Shown: positions 22,616-33,950 of the stretch, piece after piece
Numbering within the stretch: position 1 is the stretch's first letter
Layout: each line of letters opens with the position of its first letter
Notes under the pieces: model-generated
Seen by the model: the letters and a program-made list of their open reading frames with translations, nothing else
The model's database searches: none
Told to the model about the DNA's origin: nothing
DNA from: Adiantum capillus-veneris
Taxonomy: Eukaryota > Streptophyta > Polypodiopsida > Polypodiales > Pteridaceae
NCBI GenBank assembly: GCA_014529385.2
Contig: CM043955.1
Span: forward strand, 150,613,640 to 150,677,639
Length of the DNA: 64,000 bases
Direction of reading: 5' to 3'
Translations under genes and position numbers: made by a program

Positions 22616-25600
22616 GACTGACAAGAGGGTTTGAGATGTGTCAAACTATGTCGAGAAGATGTACAAATTTGGGCAAAATAACCTTTGTATCAGGAGTAAA
22701 ATCTCAACCAAAATAGACTCAAAAGTACCAACAATGAAAGTCACGACTCGCGGGAAGGAAATCCGGCAGAGTTTTTTTTGTACGAGGAGTCAAAAACTCA
22801 ACTCAAAATACACATAAATGTGCTAACTGCACTAACTGGGAAGCTCCTGCACAAAACCATTGTTGTGTGACTGCCAACTCAGCTTCAAAAGCATAAATAA
22901 CCGTCCAAATACATATCCTATGGGGAGGGTACCGTAAAGGGGAACTCCAACTACCTGTATCACCGAAAGTGTCTCAACATTCGAGCACACCCCAGCTCAA
23001 AGAAAACCTCACGCTGTTGACCCTCCAAAGTCTAATGCAGACACAAATGGACTAGCCACACTCTTAGAAAGCGCTCTTCCGGTCCAAGTCTCGAAAATGG
23101 TCGGGAAAAATTGCCAAAATAGCCAAAAATGGCTCCACACGTAGCACAGTGGGTAGTGTCGCAACTCAATGTACATGAGTAAAACTGCGCTCAAACAGAC
23201 GCCAAAAATTGGTGTATGCAGTAAAAGTGATCCCTGCAGGGATATCTGCTCTCAAAGAGCTCAATAGCACTAGGTGTGCTCATAGCAAAATGCATCTGTC
23301 AACGCATCTGTCCGCAGGGAATCTGCTGTCGAAATGACTGCCAAATTGCTTGTGAAAGCACTACGCCTGGTAATATGGAGAATCTGTGTGTGAAAAAGGC
23401 TGAAAACCCCCCTGTAACCTGTAACCTGCATGTCGGTGTCGGTGTTGCTATGTGCCAATTTCTGTCGCCGGGCAGAAATGCGTTAGTCAAATAGCCGCCA
23501 AAAGTGTCGTAGCCAAAAATTGTGCCGTACAACATGGTCGGTGCTCTCGATATTGATGCTGGGTGTCACTCCTCTATGGTAGAGGTACCTCACCCGTGCA
23601 TGTGGCAAGTACATCGATCGATCGCGGAAAAAAATCATCCGCGTGAAACTGGTGTCGAGTCAAATGTCAAAAAATCCACTGCAATTTGTAAGTAATCCCG
23701 AGCCGGTGCACTAGAAGTGGTGGCGTTAAAGGATGTCCTGATGTAGAGCAGCAAAATGCTGATGTCCATGTCATCTCCCATCGTCGGACGGGAGTGGCTA
23801 ACCGGGTAGCCACAGATGCCTATGCTCGAAGCCAGTGTCTGGCCGTAAAGGTCGAGTCGGATCGGTGTTGAAAATCGATGCACTAAGCTCTCAATACTCA
23901 AATCCAAGGCCGATGTCGTCAATGCTCAAAATCAAAAAGGTAATCGTCTGGGAGAGACTATTTCGACTGAAATGTCCTAGTCCAAGCTGAAGAGGAATCG
24001 CCAAAATTGAAGTCGTCGAAGCCGTGATCTCTCTCTCTCTCTCTCCTCACTTAGCTTTGCCACAAATTTGCTCTCTGTCTCACGGTTGTTCTCTCGCTCA
24101 CACGCTCGGGGTGTGTGAGGATCGAGGAGTCAGAGTCGGTGTATGTTGTCGAAGGCCTTTGGTGGGAATGGGCACTCACACAATAGTGTAAAGCTCAATT
24201 TTTTTAAAAAAACCAATTTTGTTGCACTTTTGATTTCTGCAGGTATCAAAGTCTCTGCCACATGCCCCCCCAAGCTCATGAGTGTGTGTGTGTATGTGTG
24301 AGCAACACCATTACAAATTCGCACTCTCTCTCTCACAGTTTTGTTGCTCGACCTGTTGACCAGCACTGCCCGCTCTGCTTGATATTGTGTGTGTGCGTGC
24401 TTGATTGCCTACTACCTGATGCACTGTGTGTGTGTATGTGTGTGTGTGGAATTGGCTCTCAAAATTTGCTTAAAAGTTGAGACTTCCCGCTGCTTTTGCC
24501 TACAATTTCTCACCTACAATGGCTCGACACACCCTCCCGGTTCAAGCCTCACTGTAGCTCAAATCTTCTCGCTTAACTTGGCTTCAATTGCCCCTTTGCT
24601 TCTACTGGTCTACTTGGACTGCTTGGCAACAGTTGCCTTCAAACTCACTTGTTTCCTGCATTCGACCTTGTAGATCTCCTTCCTGTTGAGGTTCAAGTTC
24701 GACTCCTTCTTGCAAGGCTCTGTCTCGATTTCCAGCTCTTGAATGCTTTCGATTTACTTCCTTGCTAGACTATATGCAGAGCTTCCCTTCCTGCTTGGGC
24801 TTGCTGCATACGTGGGGCGTAGCCAGGGATGTCGACGAGCTCCCTGACCTGTGTAGTTCTTGTGACCATGGAAAAGTTAAATTTTCCATGATCAAACTCC
24901 TCCTTTGGTAGATCTCAAGCTTGGTTATTTTTTGATTTTTTTTCTCTTTTTGTGCAAGGATGAAGAGGTTATGGTAATATGAATTTAATTCTAGAGAGAG
25001 AACTTGAGCTATATGTGTGTAGAGATGATTATTTTTGAGCTATTGAGTAAGGGAGAGATAGAAATGGTGAAGAAGATGAAAGGAGGCATGAAAGGTGCAG
25101 GTTTTGGTGATGGAGGAGGAGTGTGAGTATGTGTGGAAGTGTGGAAAAGGTAGAAAGGAACCTAGCTCTATTTGAGTGTGTGAGGTAGGTAGATTGAGTT
25201 CCACAAAAAATCCAGAAACAATATGCAAATGAAGTTAACAAAATTGGCAAAAATTTGAGCCCATTCTTCAAATCACGCGTCAAATTTTTTATGTTGAACA
25301 CTTCTTTAAAATTGAATGGAATAAGGATTTTCCACAAATATATGATATGTATGTGATGAAAAGAAACAAACTAGTGTATACATAAATCAAGATATCTAGG
25401 GTATAATAAAAATAAAAAATAAAAAGCAAAAAAGTAGAAACACAACTGTCATAATAGAGTCAAATGAGAGGACCCTCCCTTGATATTATTTGTGGGGATA
25501 AAGAAAAAGTATGTGAAATGTGAAGAGATTTGGGTGATAATAAGTGACGGCGGAGATATAAGTCATGAAGGGTAAGGATGCATGGCATGAATTTTTGTTT

Positions 25601-25850
25601 TGATAAGCACACACCTAATTGCAAGTATTTATGTAATTAATTAAAGATATTTATAAAAAGAAATGAAATGCATGAGAAAAAAATTGTACATAAGCCCTTG
25701 GATAAAAATAGATTATATACACAAATAGGCCAAAATATAGATCCACTTCTTTGTTTGGCTCCCCTAGCTAATGATAAGCTAGAAAAGGATTTTATATAAA
25801 ATATGAGAAAAAATCCCTAACACACACATGCCTATGTACAGTGAAAAGGT
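22616..25850 (-). other. Long non-coding leader and possible 5' LTR of copia C1
   Basis: About 3.2 kb without coding signal lies between C1 gag and the G1 gag remnant. A copia element should have its leader and 5' LTR here. A candidate primer site on the minus strand begins TGGTCACAAGAAC (24868 down), next to a 24-bp stem-loop with arms CATGGAAAA and TTTTCCATG. The tRNA is not identified, and the matching 3' LTR is absent at 18.5 kb, so LTR limits cannot be set. Short CT and GT tracts occur at 24030-24045 and 24275-24450. Confidence 0.4.
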
Positions 25851-25947
25851 AGTGTTAAGGTGATTTTTCTTGGGTCAGGTGACTCACTATGGCAATTGCG
25901 GAGAGCCGAAAAACGGCTATCACTGTTGCTCCATTAGTCAAACATAG

Positions 25948-27111
25948 ACAAGTGTTCCGATAATGTCCCAAGTCTCCACATTCAAAGCATCAAACATTCA
26001 AGCATAGAGGATCTTGCGCATTAGTGGCATAAGCTCTTTGTGGTTGTCAATCGCTGAAGCTTTGATTATGTTCAATTATTCTTGTAATCCCTTGTTCTTT
26101 CGTTAAAGGTTTAGCTCGTAGTAGTGAAGCATCTTGTATAGTGGTAGGTTTCAGGGCTTCCAATCACGAGCTAATTGGCTCTCTTAAAACCTTGACAAAA
26201 GCGAGCTACCTACTGCTCTATAATCATTGGCCATTAGGAAGAGAATGGGGTGTAGGAGAGCCTCTTTAGTTGCCGTGAGCTTATGGAGGTGATTAACATT
26301 TTGATGAACAGGTGTATGCCATGTGTGCAAGAATGGTGGGTGTGTAAGAGATGTGTGAGAGTGGTCAAAGGATGCACTTTTCTCCCCAAAAAGAAGGTGA
26401 AAAATTTTATGATTTTTGGCCTTCCATAACTCCCACATATGATCTCCGATTTGAGTGGAGATCATAGATCTGTAATCTACGTGTCAAGCTCTTTCCATAG
26501 ATATGTTATGTTACATGATATGGTTTTACCCGCTAGATTTTAAATTCCTTTTTGGGTGGAAACTTTGAATTCCAATAAACTAGCCGTTTCGCCTATTTGA
26601 ATTCAAAAGATGTCCTTTGATTAATTTCTTAATACTAAAGGTTTGACTTCCTTAAACTGCCAAATAAAGAGGCCCTCCTAGACCCCATTCTCTTCCTAAT
26701 GTAGTGCGTAACGTCTAAACCTTACAAACTTTGAATAGTACTCTTCCAAGGATAATTCTATTGTTTCAAGCTAAAGAAATCATTCATCTTTATCGCTTCA
26801 TGGGTAGGGAGTAAGTATCTTTCATGCACCCCTTGTTTAATTTCCCACCAACTCTGAGAGTTCTCTAATATTCCCATGTTATGACAATATTGTTTCCACC
26901 ATAATTTTGCTTCTCCTCAGAAGTGAAACATCCCTAGCATCGCTTGATTTGCAGGTGTGGTCCTTGCGACAAAGAAATAATCATCCATAGCTTCAATCCA
27001 TACTTTTGCATCCTTCTCAATATCAACAACCTCTCCTTCAAAATAAGGTGGTTGCATTTTTTTGAGCAATAACTTCTTCGCCTGAATCTCCGTATAGTAG
27101 CATCGTACCAA
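25948..27111 (-). pseudogene. gag: G1 gag with intact zinc knuckle
   Basis: Minus strand. Coding begins near 27111 with QPPYFEGEVVDIEKDAKVW, the start of the capsid domain. After a TGA at about 26915 it continues with GEAKLWWKQYCHNMG and WWEIKQGVHERYLLP down to about 26780. The middle (26560-26200) is disrupted and probably contains inserted DNA. The frame then resumes with LEALKPTTIQDASLLRA. At 25989-25948 lies a perfect zinc knuckle, CFECGDLGHYRNTC (CX2CX4HX4C). Protease should follow but copia C1 sequence intervenes. It lies 550 bp from the G1 primer site, as expected for gag. Confidence 0.82.
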
Positions 27112-27189
27112 GGATTTTTCATTATAAGAGTGATTTGTGGATTCCCTTGAGTGTACATCAATGTTTATAATAACTCAAATCAGATAGGG

Positions 27190-27432
27190 TATTTTCCAAA
27201 CTTAGACTTATCCAGTCCACTAAAAGCTCAATAGTATGACTTAGCCAATCATTACTTATTCAGTCCATCAAATTCAGTCACATGACTTAACCAATCATGA
27301 CTTATCCACCAATCCATCAAAACTCAATCACATGACTCGACCAATCATGATTTTCTCAATCACATGACTTAACCAGTCATGGCTTATCCAATCAACCAAA
27401 AATTCACTTACATGAGTTAACCAGTCATACAA
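27190..27432. repeat. Short tandem repeats in the G1 leader
   Basis: Four or five degenerate units of about 45-57 bp, each with CACATGACTTAACCAATCATG and CTTATCCA or close variants. They sit between the G1 primer site and gag, in the untranslated leader. The units invite slippage. No function is evident. Confidence 0.75.
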
Positions 27433-27656
27433 TTTTTTTTAATAAAAACAACTCAATCTCTTTATTCATAAAGACATCAAAATGTCATATAGATATTTAG
27501 AAAAATCTCCCAATGAGAAATTACAATAGAAGTTTCAACCACAACTGTGATATACATCAATTGACATGTCATAGTATCTCCGTGAGTCTAGTAATGGGTA
27601 TAGAAAACCATACACATGAGGAAGCTTAAAGTAGCCAATTAAATATTTTTAATCTA

Positions 27657-27669
27657 GGCTCTAATACCA
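27657..27669 (-). promoter_or_regulatory. Primer-binding site of G1 (initiator tRNA-Met)
   Basis: The minus strand reads TGGTATTAGAGCC, two bases after the LTR end. The usual plant sequence is TGGTATCAGAGCC, so one C-to-T difference. It fixes the LTR at 27672 as the 5' LTR of a minus-strand element. Confidence 0.85.
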
Positions 27670-27671
27670 AT

Positions 27672-29091
27672 TGTGAGGTCGCCAACCCCGAGAAGATTGG
27701 GTGACTTGATTAGATGGCCTTCCTTTATTCTCAAGTTCCGTTGACAATACTCTAGTCCATTTCCACGAAGCACAGATACAAGAAATTGAAGAGGGGAAGT
27801 CCTCTATCCATCGTGATTATGTTTGTAAGGGTCATATGCCATAGCCCAGGTCGATAAATCAAGGATTCTAGTAAAAGCTATTTTCTATAACATAAAGATG
27901 AAATCCCATTGACATATTTAGAAGCCATAAACAATGCCTTTTTCCTCACGTTTAAGAGGCACGATCGCCATTCATAACCTTGAATATGATATGAGACATA
28001 GTCTAAACTAACTAGTAATCTTGTGAAAAGTACCCGACTAATCAGGTCCACCCATCCATAGACCTAGATCCGTTAGGAAACTAGTCTCTCACTTTCCACA
28101 CCACACTAGCCCGTTCTTGTTTTTTAATTACTACCACATTGTTTTACATATACAAATAGTGATCCTTAATTAATTTCGGACACAGGTTCTTTATACAGCC
28201 CTTCAAACAATAGCAAAACAATTTAAACAAAGCCTAATGAAAACAATCCTATATTTCAACAAAAATAACTTTCCAATTTCTTATGAGTTGCCGCTACCCG
28301 TGTACTTTCTCTATTTAACAAACAGAGCATGTGCAAAGGATTTATTTGCTAACCATGAATTACATAGCCTTCCCATCTGGCTAACCGCGAGGCCTCCCAC
28401 TAACTGTCAGGCATCTTGCTAACCGAAAGGGATAAAAGAGAGCCGATAATCTCAGCCTTATCTCTACTAACCGTGGGATCATCTCGCTAATCGTGAGATC
28501 ATCTCTCTAACCACGAGGCATCTTGCTAACCGCAAGGTATCTCGCTACCCACAAGGAACAAAAGATATTCTTCCAACAAAACTTCTCTTTAAATGATTCT
28601 TCAAACATGATCAACCAACTCTTCATATCAACCAATCAGGAATGTTTTATCAAACATTAACAATTTATCAAGCAATAACAATTTAACAAACATTGATAAT
28701 TAATCAAACAATCCTTTCACTAATCTATGAAAACATATGCTTGTTTCTTGTGATGGAATCACGTTTCTTGGATGGTTTAAGGGAATCCCTATGCTTGGCT
28801 TCCCAAGTCAACATGAATAGCAATGTAGAATTATAAATTTATCATATTGGATAAACGACATGTTCAATTACCTCCCATATTGGAGGTTGGACGGCTTCAA
28901 CTTCTTTCCCAATCAATATATCCGCTTGAGCTACAATTGGAGTAGACGATACCTTGCTTTGTACCTTTCTTGGAGGTGGAACAACATTAGCGTCTTTGTG
29001 TCACTCGCTTTGAGGCCATCGTATCATGATAGAGAAAAGGAAATCTTTGCCGTGCAAAGCAGAGTTATGGCTTCTTTGCTTGCCGAGAAGA

Positions 29092-29169
<78 letters not shown>

Positions 29170-29605
29170 TCAACAATCCAAGGGACAACACGATGGTGGT
29201 AGAGATGGAGATGGATCGAGGGTGAGAGGTTGAGGGAAAGAAGGTAACTCCGGCTTATGACAAGAGAGCTTCCGCTTCTGAGAACTTCTGTATGTACTGA
29301 AAGTGAGGGAAGAGAGGCCTTTGTATAGGCTCTCAAGAGTCAAAAGAACAAGCTAAGAATAGCGAAAAGCATAGAGATATGTTCGCGTGCATTCGTGGCT
29401 GTTTATTGAAAAAAAAGAGGCACGCATCTTGATGCAATTTTGAGTCTCTAATTTTAGAATGCGCTTGGCTTCCGAGAAAAGAAACTCTCAATTCTCTTTC
29501 TTCTCTAAAAATACCCCCTCTTTCCTAAAAATACTCCTTCTCTTCTAAAAATACTCCTCCTTTTCTAAAAATACTCCTCCTTTCCTAAAAATACTCCTTC
29601 TTTCT
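27672..29605 (-). repeat. 5' LTR of gypsy element G1
   Basis: A direct copy of 14784-16690. The minus-strand end is ACCTCACA next to the primer site. A TATA-like CTATACAAAG lies near 29321, and a 69-bp GA/CT array (29096-29164) lies 160 bp downstream of it. Beyond TGAGAG at 29490 are five TCTAAAAATACTCC units (29500-29600), like those next to the other LTR but more numerous. So the LTR start is either 29490 or about 29605. The two LTRs differ by many indels, so the insertion is old. Confidence 0.8.
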
Positions 29606-29915
29606 TGAGGGTCAACTCTTATCTTTAGAAATAGACTTGAGACTTAAGTTTTCCCTATCAACCTATTGTTTCCAAGTGAATAAAGACCATAATTAACAAT
29701 TCAAAAGTCCAATATTTGATCTCATCGTTTTGTTGGAACACTTTATGACTTAACAAAATTCGAACCTTAACACTTTTGCAAAATAAATGAAATATTTTTA
29801 TTGAAAAATATTGGGTACATTATATCTAGCAAGTGGTCGTTCCTCTGCTCGACCCTTACTTCTTGTTCTTACTCCTGATGTGGTGCTTCAGTCCTGGTCA
29901 GATTTGAAATTCTAA
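29606..29915. other. No feature recognised
   Basis: AT-rich flank of the G1 5' LTR. No coding or repeat signal seen. The upstream part of element H gag would be expected near here if G1 simply inserted into it, but I do not see it. Confidence 0.45.
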
Positions 29916-30622
29916 TTATACTCTCATCTTGGTATTGTTGATGGCGTGGTGGTTTTGGTGGTGATTCTAGCCCTAACACAGCCTGATATCCACCCCCTTT
30001 CATGTTTAGGTCTGGTGTTGCAAACTGCTTGAGCCGGGGCTTGAGCCACGCTTGAAATGATAGTGATGAGGCTTGTGAGTTTTGAGGGTTGGACATTCGT
30101 TGTTTATTTGATTGCAATGTGGTGTCTTAATCATTAGAGAAGGGATTTGCAAATCTGCTAGGTTTCTCCATGGGCTTTTGTCTCTCTTCAGAAACTTGTG
30201 CCAACAATTCTGGTGTTATCACTCTCCATACATTTTATGGGTGAATTGGTTCCTATTCTTGTCGAACTTATCGGCAAAAATGATATGGGTTCCAATTGCA
30301 GAATCATACAAAAAACAAGTACAAGACTTTGTCTTTGCTTAAATCATTCAAATGGGGTTCCATGCATTTGTAGTAAGAGGTGACTCTTCCCTCCCCATGC
30401 TTGTAAATCCCAATATTATACTCTCATCTTGGTATTGTTGATGGAGTGGTGGTTCGGGTGGTGCTTCTAGCCCTAGCACAGCCTGCTATCCACCCCCTTT
30501 CATGTTTAGGTATGGTGTTGCAAACTGCTTGAGCCACGCTTGAAATGATAGTGATGAGGCTTGTGAGTTTTGAGGGTTGGGAATTTGCTGTTTATTTGAT
30601 TGCAATGTGGGGTCTTAATCAT
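29916..30622. repeat. Direct duplication, about 210 bp, offset 500 bp
   Basis: 29916-30133 recurs at 30416-30622. Both share TTATACTCTCATCTTGGTAT at the start, CCACCCCCTTTCATGTTTAGG in the middle and TTTATTTGATTGCAATGTGG near the end. The second copy lacks a short GAGCCGGGGCTT block. The minus-strand ORF at 30117-29869 overlaps the first copy, but no known domain is seen. Confidence 0.9.
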
Positions 30623-30756
30623 CAGCAGGGATTAAATATTTACGTAATTACGTCAAATTTTGTGTGATCACAAGGTCTTATTGACACACTTACATGATTA
30701 CACTAAACATAATCACACAGAACCCAGTTAATGGTGACCTGCAAACCCACTAAATT

Positions 30757-30846
30757 CCCGCCGGGCTTTTTAGTATCCCCGGCAGGCCCACCGGGATTCA
30801 TCATTTTCCCTGCGGGCCCACCGGGAATACTAAAAAGCCCGACGGG
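30757..30846. repeat. GC-rich inverted repeat upstream of a TATA box
   Basis: Two 26-bp arms (30757-30782 and 30821-30846) pair with two mismatches. The left starts CCCGCCGGGCTTTTTAGTAT and the right ends AGCCCGACGGG. The 38-bp loop holds two GGCCCACCGGGA direct repeats. GC content is far above the neighbours. It lies just left of the TATA box at 30857, so it may be a promoter element or the remains of a transposon end. Confidence 0.85.
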
Positions 30847-30856
30847 CTTGTAGCGT

Positions 30857-30864
30857 TATATATA
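30857..30864 (+). promoter_or_regulatory. TATA box of the kinase-like locus
   Basis: TATATATA followed by CACGGG, 62 bp before the GA array and about 160 bp before a splice-donor-like CAG|GTACGT. The order TATA, leader, donor, acceptor, ATG is that of a plant gene with an intron in its 5' leader. Confidence 0.5.
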
Positions 30865-30915
30865 CACGGGCTTGATCGGGCCTGCTGGGTGTATTTTTGT
30901 CTTGCTTTCATCTTC

Positions 30916-30918
<3 letters not shown>

Positions 30919-30999
<81 letters not shown>
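30919..30999. repeat. (GA)n array in the kinase-locus leader
   Basis: 81 bp of GA, expected to be transcribed into the 5' leader. Plant GAGA-binding (BBR/BPC) proteins bind such tracts. That link is general knowledge, not shown here. Confidence 0.95.
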
Positions 31000-31003
<4 letters not shown>

Positions 31004-31058
31004 CGACCACCTTTGCAGGTACGTTGAGAGGAGAGAGGAGAGAGGGAGAGAGGGGGTT

Positions 31059-31666
31059 GTGTGGGAGCGTGCTCTGCGTCGCGGTGCGCGGCAGCAGAGC
31101 AGAGTACCTGACCACGCGATCCGGGTATGTGTTGTGTGTGTGTGTGTGTATACGTTGTGTGGTAGCGTGCCTGTTGTCATAGTGCGCGGCAGTAATAAGG
31201 TACCTTACCACACAATGGGAGTGTGTGTGTAAGCTGTTCTACGGGATAGTGCTTATCACAGGGGCATCACCTCGGTGACGCGGGGAAGATGGTGTCCTTG
31301 TGGTAAGTATTGGCTTACTGTCTGGGTATTGCGTCGATAACGCGGCGAATCTAGTATCCTTATGGTAAGTTGACTTCCCTTCCCCTTTCCCAAAAAACAT
31401 ATGGGCATCGGTTGGTAATGTGGCTATATGATGTTCGTATGCAGGCCATTGTTTTTCCTTAGATTCAGGTGGCACTCGGTCAGTAACGCGGCTAATAGAG
31501 TGTCGTTTGTTAGAATCATCTGTTTTTGCATAAATGTGGCATTCAGGTCGTTAACCCGACCGTACAAACGTCATATAATTTGTATGTGCATGTGCAGTTA
31601 ATTTTTTAATATTAAGTATATGAAATACTTGGTCGGTAACGCGGCTGTGAAGAGTATTTCATATAC
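31059..31666 (+). repeat. Array of about eight stem-loops with conserved loops and variable stems
   Basis: Stem-loops lie at 31071-31100, 31155-31215, 31263-31296, 31324-31359, 31398-31441, 31467-31508, 31534-31576 and 31616-31666. Loops share a core, for example GGTCAGTAACGCGGCT, GGTCGGTAACGCGGCT, GTCGATAACGCGGCG and GGTTGGTAATGTGGCT. Stems differ in sequence but pair: CATATGGGCATC with GATGTTCGTATG (12 of 12), AGGTGGCACTC with GAGTGTCGTTT (11 of 11), GTATATGAAATACT with AGTATTTCATATAC (14 of 14). In the five stems from 31263 to 31576 I count 14 G-T pairs and only two A-C pairs on the plus strand. The first two units share a longer frame (GTTGTGTGG, TGCGCGGCAG). No known RNA family is recognised. 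Confidence 0.8.
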
Positions 31667-31760
31667 AAAATGTATGAATTGTTTGATTTTTTTGTTTTTA
31701 ACTGTCCATTTGAAATTATATACTAGCTAATCATATTCAAAAGAATACTTTATTCATCAA

Positions 31761-32045
31761 TCATCGCTATTTGAAATGTTCCATTTATATAAATTACATG
31801 TAAAAAAGTATTTGCACACAAATTGCATGTTTAATATTCTTTTATAATCTTTTTAAAGGACTCTCAAGCATTATCGCTATTTTTAATGCTACATTTACAT
31901 AAATTCTCTATAAAAAATCTAAATGCACACAATTTATATGTTAAATATTCTTTTGTATCTTTTTAAAGAGCATCAATTATCCTCGCTTTTTGATTGCTAC
32001 ATTTACATAAATTCTATGTAAAAAAGTGTGTGAACACCATTTGCT
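31761..32045. repeat. AT-rich tandem repeat, unit about 110 bp
   Basis: Units start at 31761, 31871 and about 31980 (the third partial). They share ATCGCTATTT, ACATTTACATAAATT, GCACACAA and TATCTTTTTAAAG. The array follows the stem-loops within the candidate intron. Confidence 0.85.
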
Positions 32046-32427
32046 AGTCCAATTTGTATACTCCAATGTTTTGCATGTTTTTGAAGTTTTTAAGTCGGTG
32101 TGTGCTTTGTTTGAATTAGTATGTGCGCACGGAGAAAAATATAAGTTAAAAATCCAATATATGCTGAAATGTGCCAAACTGTTAACATGTATTGTTTGAT
32201 CTGAATTAAGTTCTTATAAACCACTTATTTGAACTGCTTTTTATACATGTAACAGATGGCAATTTTAAGTGAAGATTATTTCCAATTTTTATCAATATTT
32301 TTTTGCACATTTGTTGAAGTCTTCAAGTGGTGGTTAAGAGTTTACCTGAGATAGTGTGAGAGTGTTAGTGTCATTCGCAACCATGAATTGTATTTGATAT
32401 GCTATTTTTTTATTGTCCAGTGCAAAT

Positions 32428-33950
32428 ATGACGCCAGATCAAAAGAAATGTATTATGTATGCCATTCGTAAAGAATGTATTTTGGCAATCTCATCATGTG
32501 CAGCTGATCGCATACAGCAGATTAGTGAAAGCGATGTCTACATCAAAGACATCACTAGCTCTATATGGGAGAACACAGAGCGCAGGTTGCGACTTGAAGG
32601 CCAATACAAGTTGTTGCTTCTAGCTGGGATACGAGAATTTGACCCCCACCACAAGGTCAGGACAGTGTTGGGCAATATGAAAGTATGTTGCAGAGACTTA
32701 AAGGAAGATATCCCACCTGCCTGCGACATGTCAAAATTAGAGCTCTAGGATAAATTGTGGGAAGAACAGAAGGTAAAGATGAAGCGTGTGAAAGTGCAGG
32801 ACCAAGCAGCCTTACCCAAGAGATTGAACATGGCCCAAGATGCGCAAGCAGCTTTGGGAGGTCAATCCGATGCCAGCGGCACCGACAGAATCATGCGCAC
32901 TGCTTTGAATGCAAAGTGTACTCATCTTGTCGGCATCCCTCACAAAGCCTTGGTAGAAGGTATGAGGATTGGAGCAGGATCCTTCGGTGTGTGCACATTG
33001 TACACCATCAAAGGCATCTCATTTTTTCCAGACCACATTACATATGTGGGAAAATGTTACAAGGGAGGGAGTGAGGCAAAATATGACAGCTTTCAGACAG
33101 AACAAGGAATGCAAACGCTTCACCCCTCCACTGTAAGGTGCATTGGATTTACTACAGAAGCTCCTTGGATCACGATATTCCCATACTACAATGGGGGTAC
33201 CGTGGGCGACATGATGTGTCGCTTACCGTTCGCTCACGGATTGTTCAGACGACATATGCACAGGCTACAACATGGCTGGAGGTCATTGCCTGTAGCAAAT
33301 CTTCCTGTAATAAGCAAGATAGACACGGTGAGGATCAAAGCAGTGATCAAGCCAATGCGAGCAATTTGTCATGCCTTAATTGACAGCGTTGTGGCTGCCC
33401 ACTCGGCCGGTATAGTGCATAGTGACCTGCACCCGTTCAACGTAATGTTCGACTTTACTCGCACCAACAAGCCCCACGTCGGCATCATTGATTGGGGTAT
33501 GATACTGAGAACACCAGCTAAGCGCACAGCAAATAATTATGTGCATCCAAGCGCACAGTCAGACGAAGCAGTTTTGAATGCACAAAGAGCAGAGAATGCG
33601 GAGATGGCTAAGCGACCGTGGATTGCTCCCAAACTATACGATCCACGGTGCATAGATGCATACACAAAATCGAGCGACATTTATGCATTGGGCTACATAT
33701 TCAACATGCTCGCAGATTTTTGGAGTGCAGCCAGAAAAGTTTATTTTCCAGAAGAAGTTTTTCATCACCCGGACGAAGATGTATGAGGGCTATTCGAATT
33801 AAAAAAGATTGTTGGATGAAGTTAAAAGAACGGTACCATAGAAGGAATGCTTCTAACGTGTTGATATTTTTCAAAGAACATTTAAAGACAGACCCTAACC
33901 CTGTCCAACGTCCACTTGTTGAACTTGCACCATCATTTTATCCAATTTAA
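32428..33950 (+). pseudogene. Protein-kinase-like gene, one TAG and one frameshift
   Basis: The start is ATG 32428 (MTPDQKKCIMYAIRKEC), just after a splice-acceptor-like site. An N-terminal part of about 170 residues has no known domain. A kinase-like fold follows: glycine loop IGAGSFGVC (about residue 181), candidate lysine in YVGKCYKGG, catalytic loop IVHSDLHPFNVMFD (Asp about residue 333), metal-binding IIDWG (Asp about residue 355; DWG, not DFG), APKLYDP in place of APE, and SSDIYALGYIF. HxDLHxxN and DWG also resemble phosphotransferases of the APH/choline kinase type, so the substrate is open. TAG at 32746 interrupts the frame where Gln would fit. One base seems lost near 33781, after which another frame gives RAIRIKKDCWMKLKERYH to the TAA at 33950. 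Confidence 0.75.

Larger units (their letters stand above)
31019..32420 (+). other. Candidate 5'-leader intron of the kinase-like locus
   Basis: Donor TTTGCAG|GTACGT at 31018/31019 and acceptor TTTTTTTATTGTCCAG at 32420, eight bases before the ATG at 32428. The 1.4-kb interval has no ORF and holds the stem-loop array and AT-rich tandem repeats. Two more donor-like sites (GTGGTAAGT and ATGGTAAGT at about 31301 and 31363) directly follow two of the stem-loops and could give alternative splicing. No transcript evidence is available. Confidence 0.45.

Noticed and set aside
24262-24480. Short ORFs in the copia C1 leader
   Set aside because: Composition follows GT and CT tracts and no known domain is visible.
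29624-29628. TTTAG next to the G1 5' LTR as the match to TTTAG at 14779
   Set aside because: Placing the LTR end at 29623 would make it start GATAAG in element orientation, not TG, and similarity to the other LTR has already ended.
32746-32748. TAG codons in the kinase-like locus as recoded or RNA-edited Gln codons
   Set aside because: Exclusive TAG could suggest a reassigned code or U-to-C editing as in fern and hornwort organelles. But the DNA is full of nuclear retroelements and the same TAG pattern occurs in dead elements, so CAG deamination is simpler.
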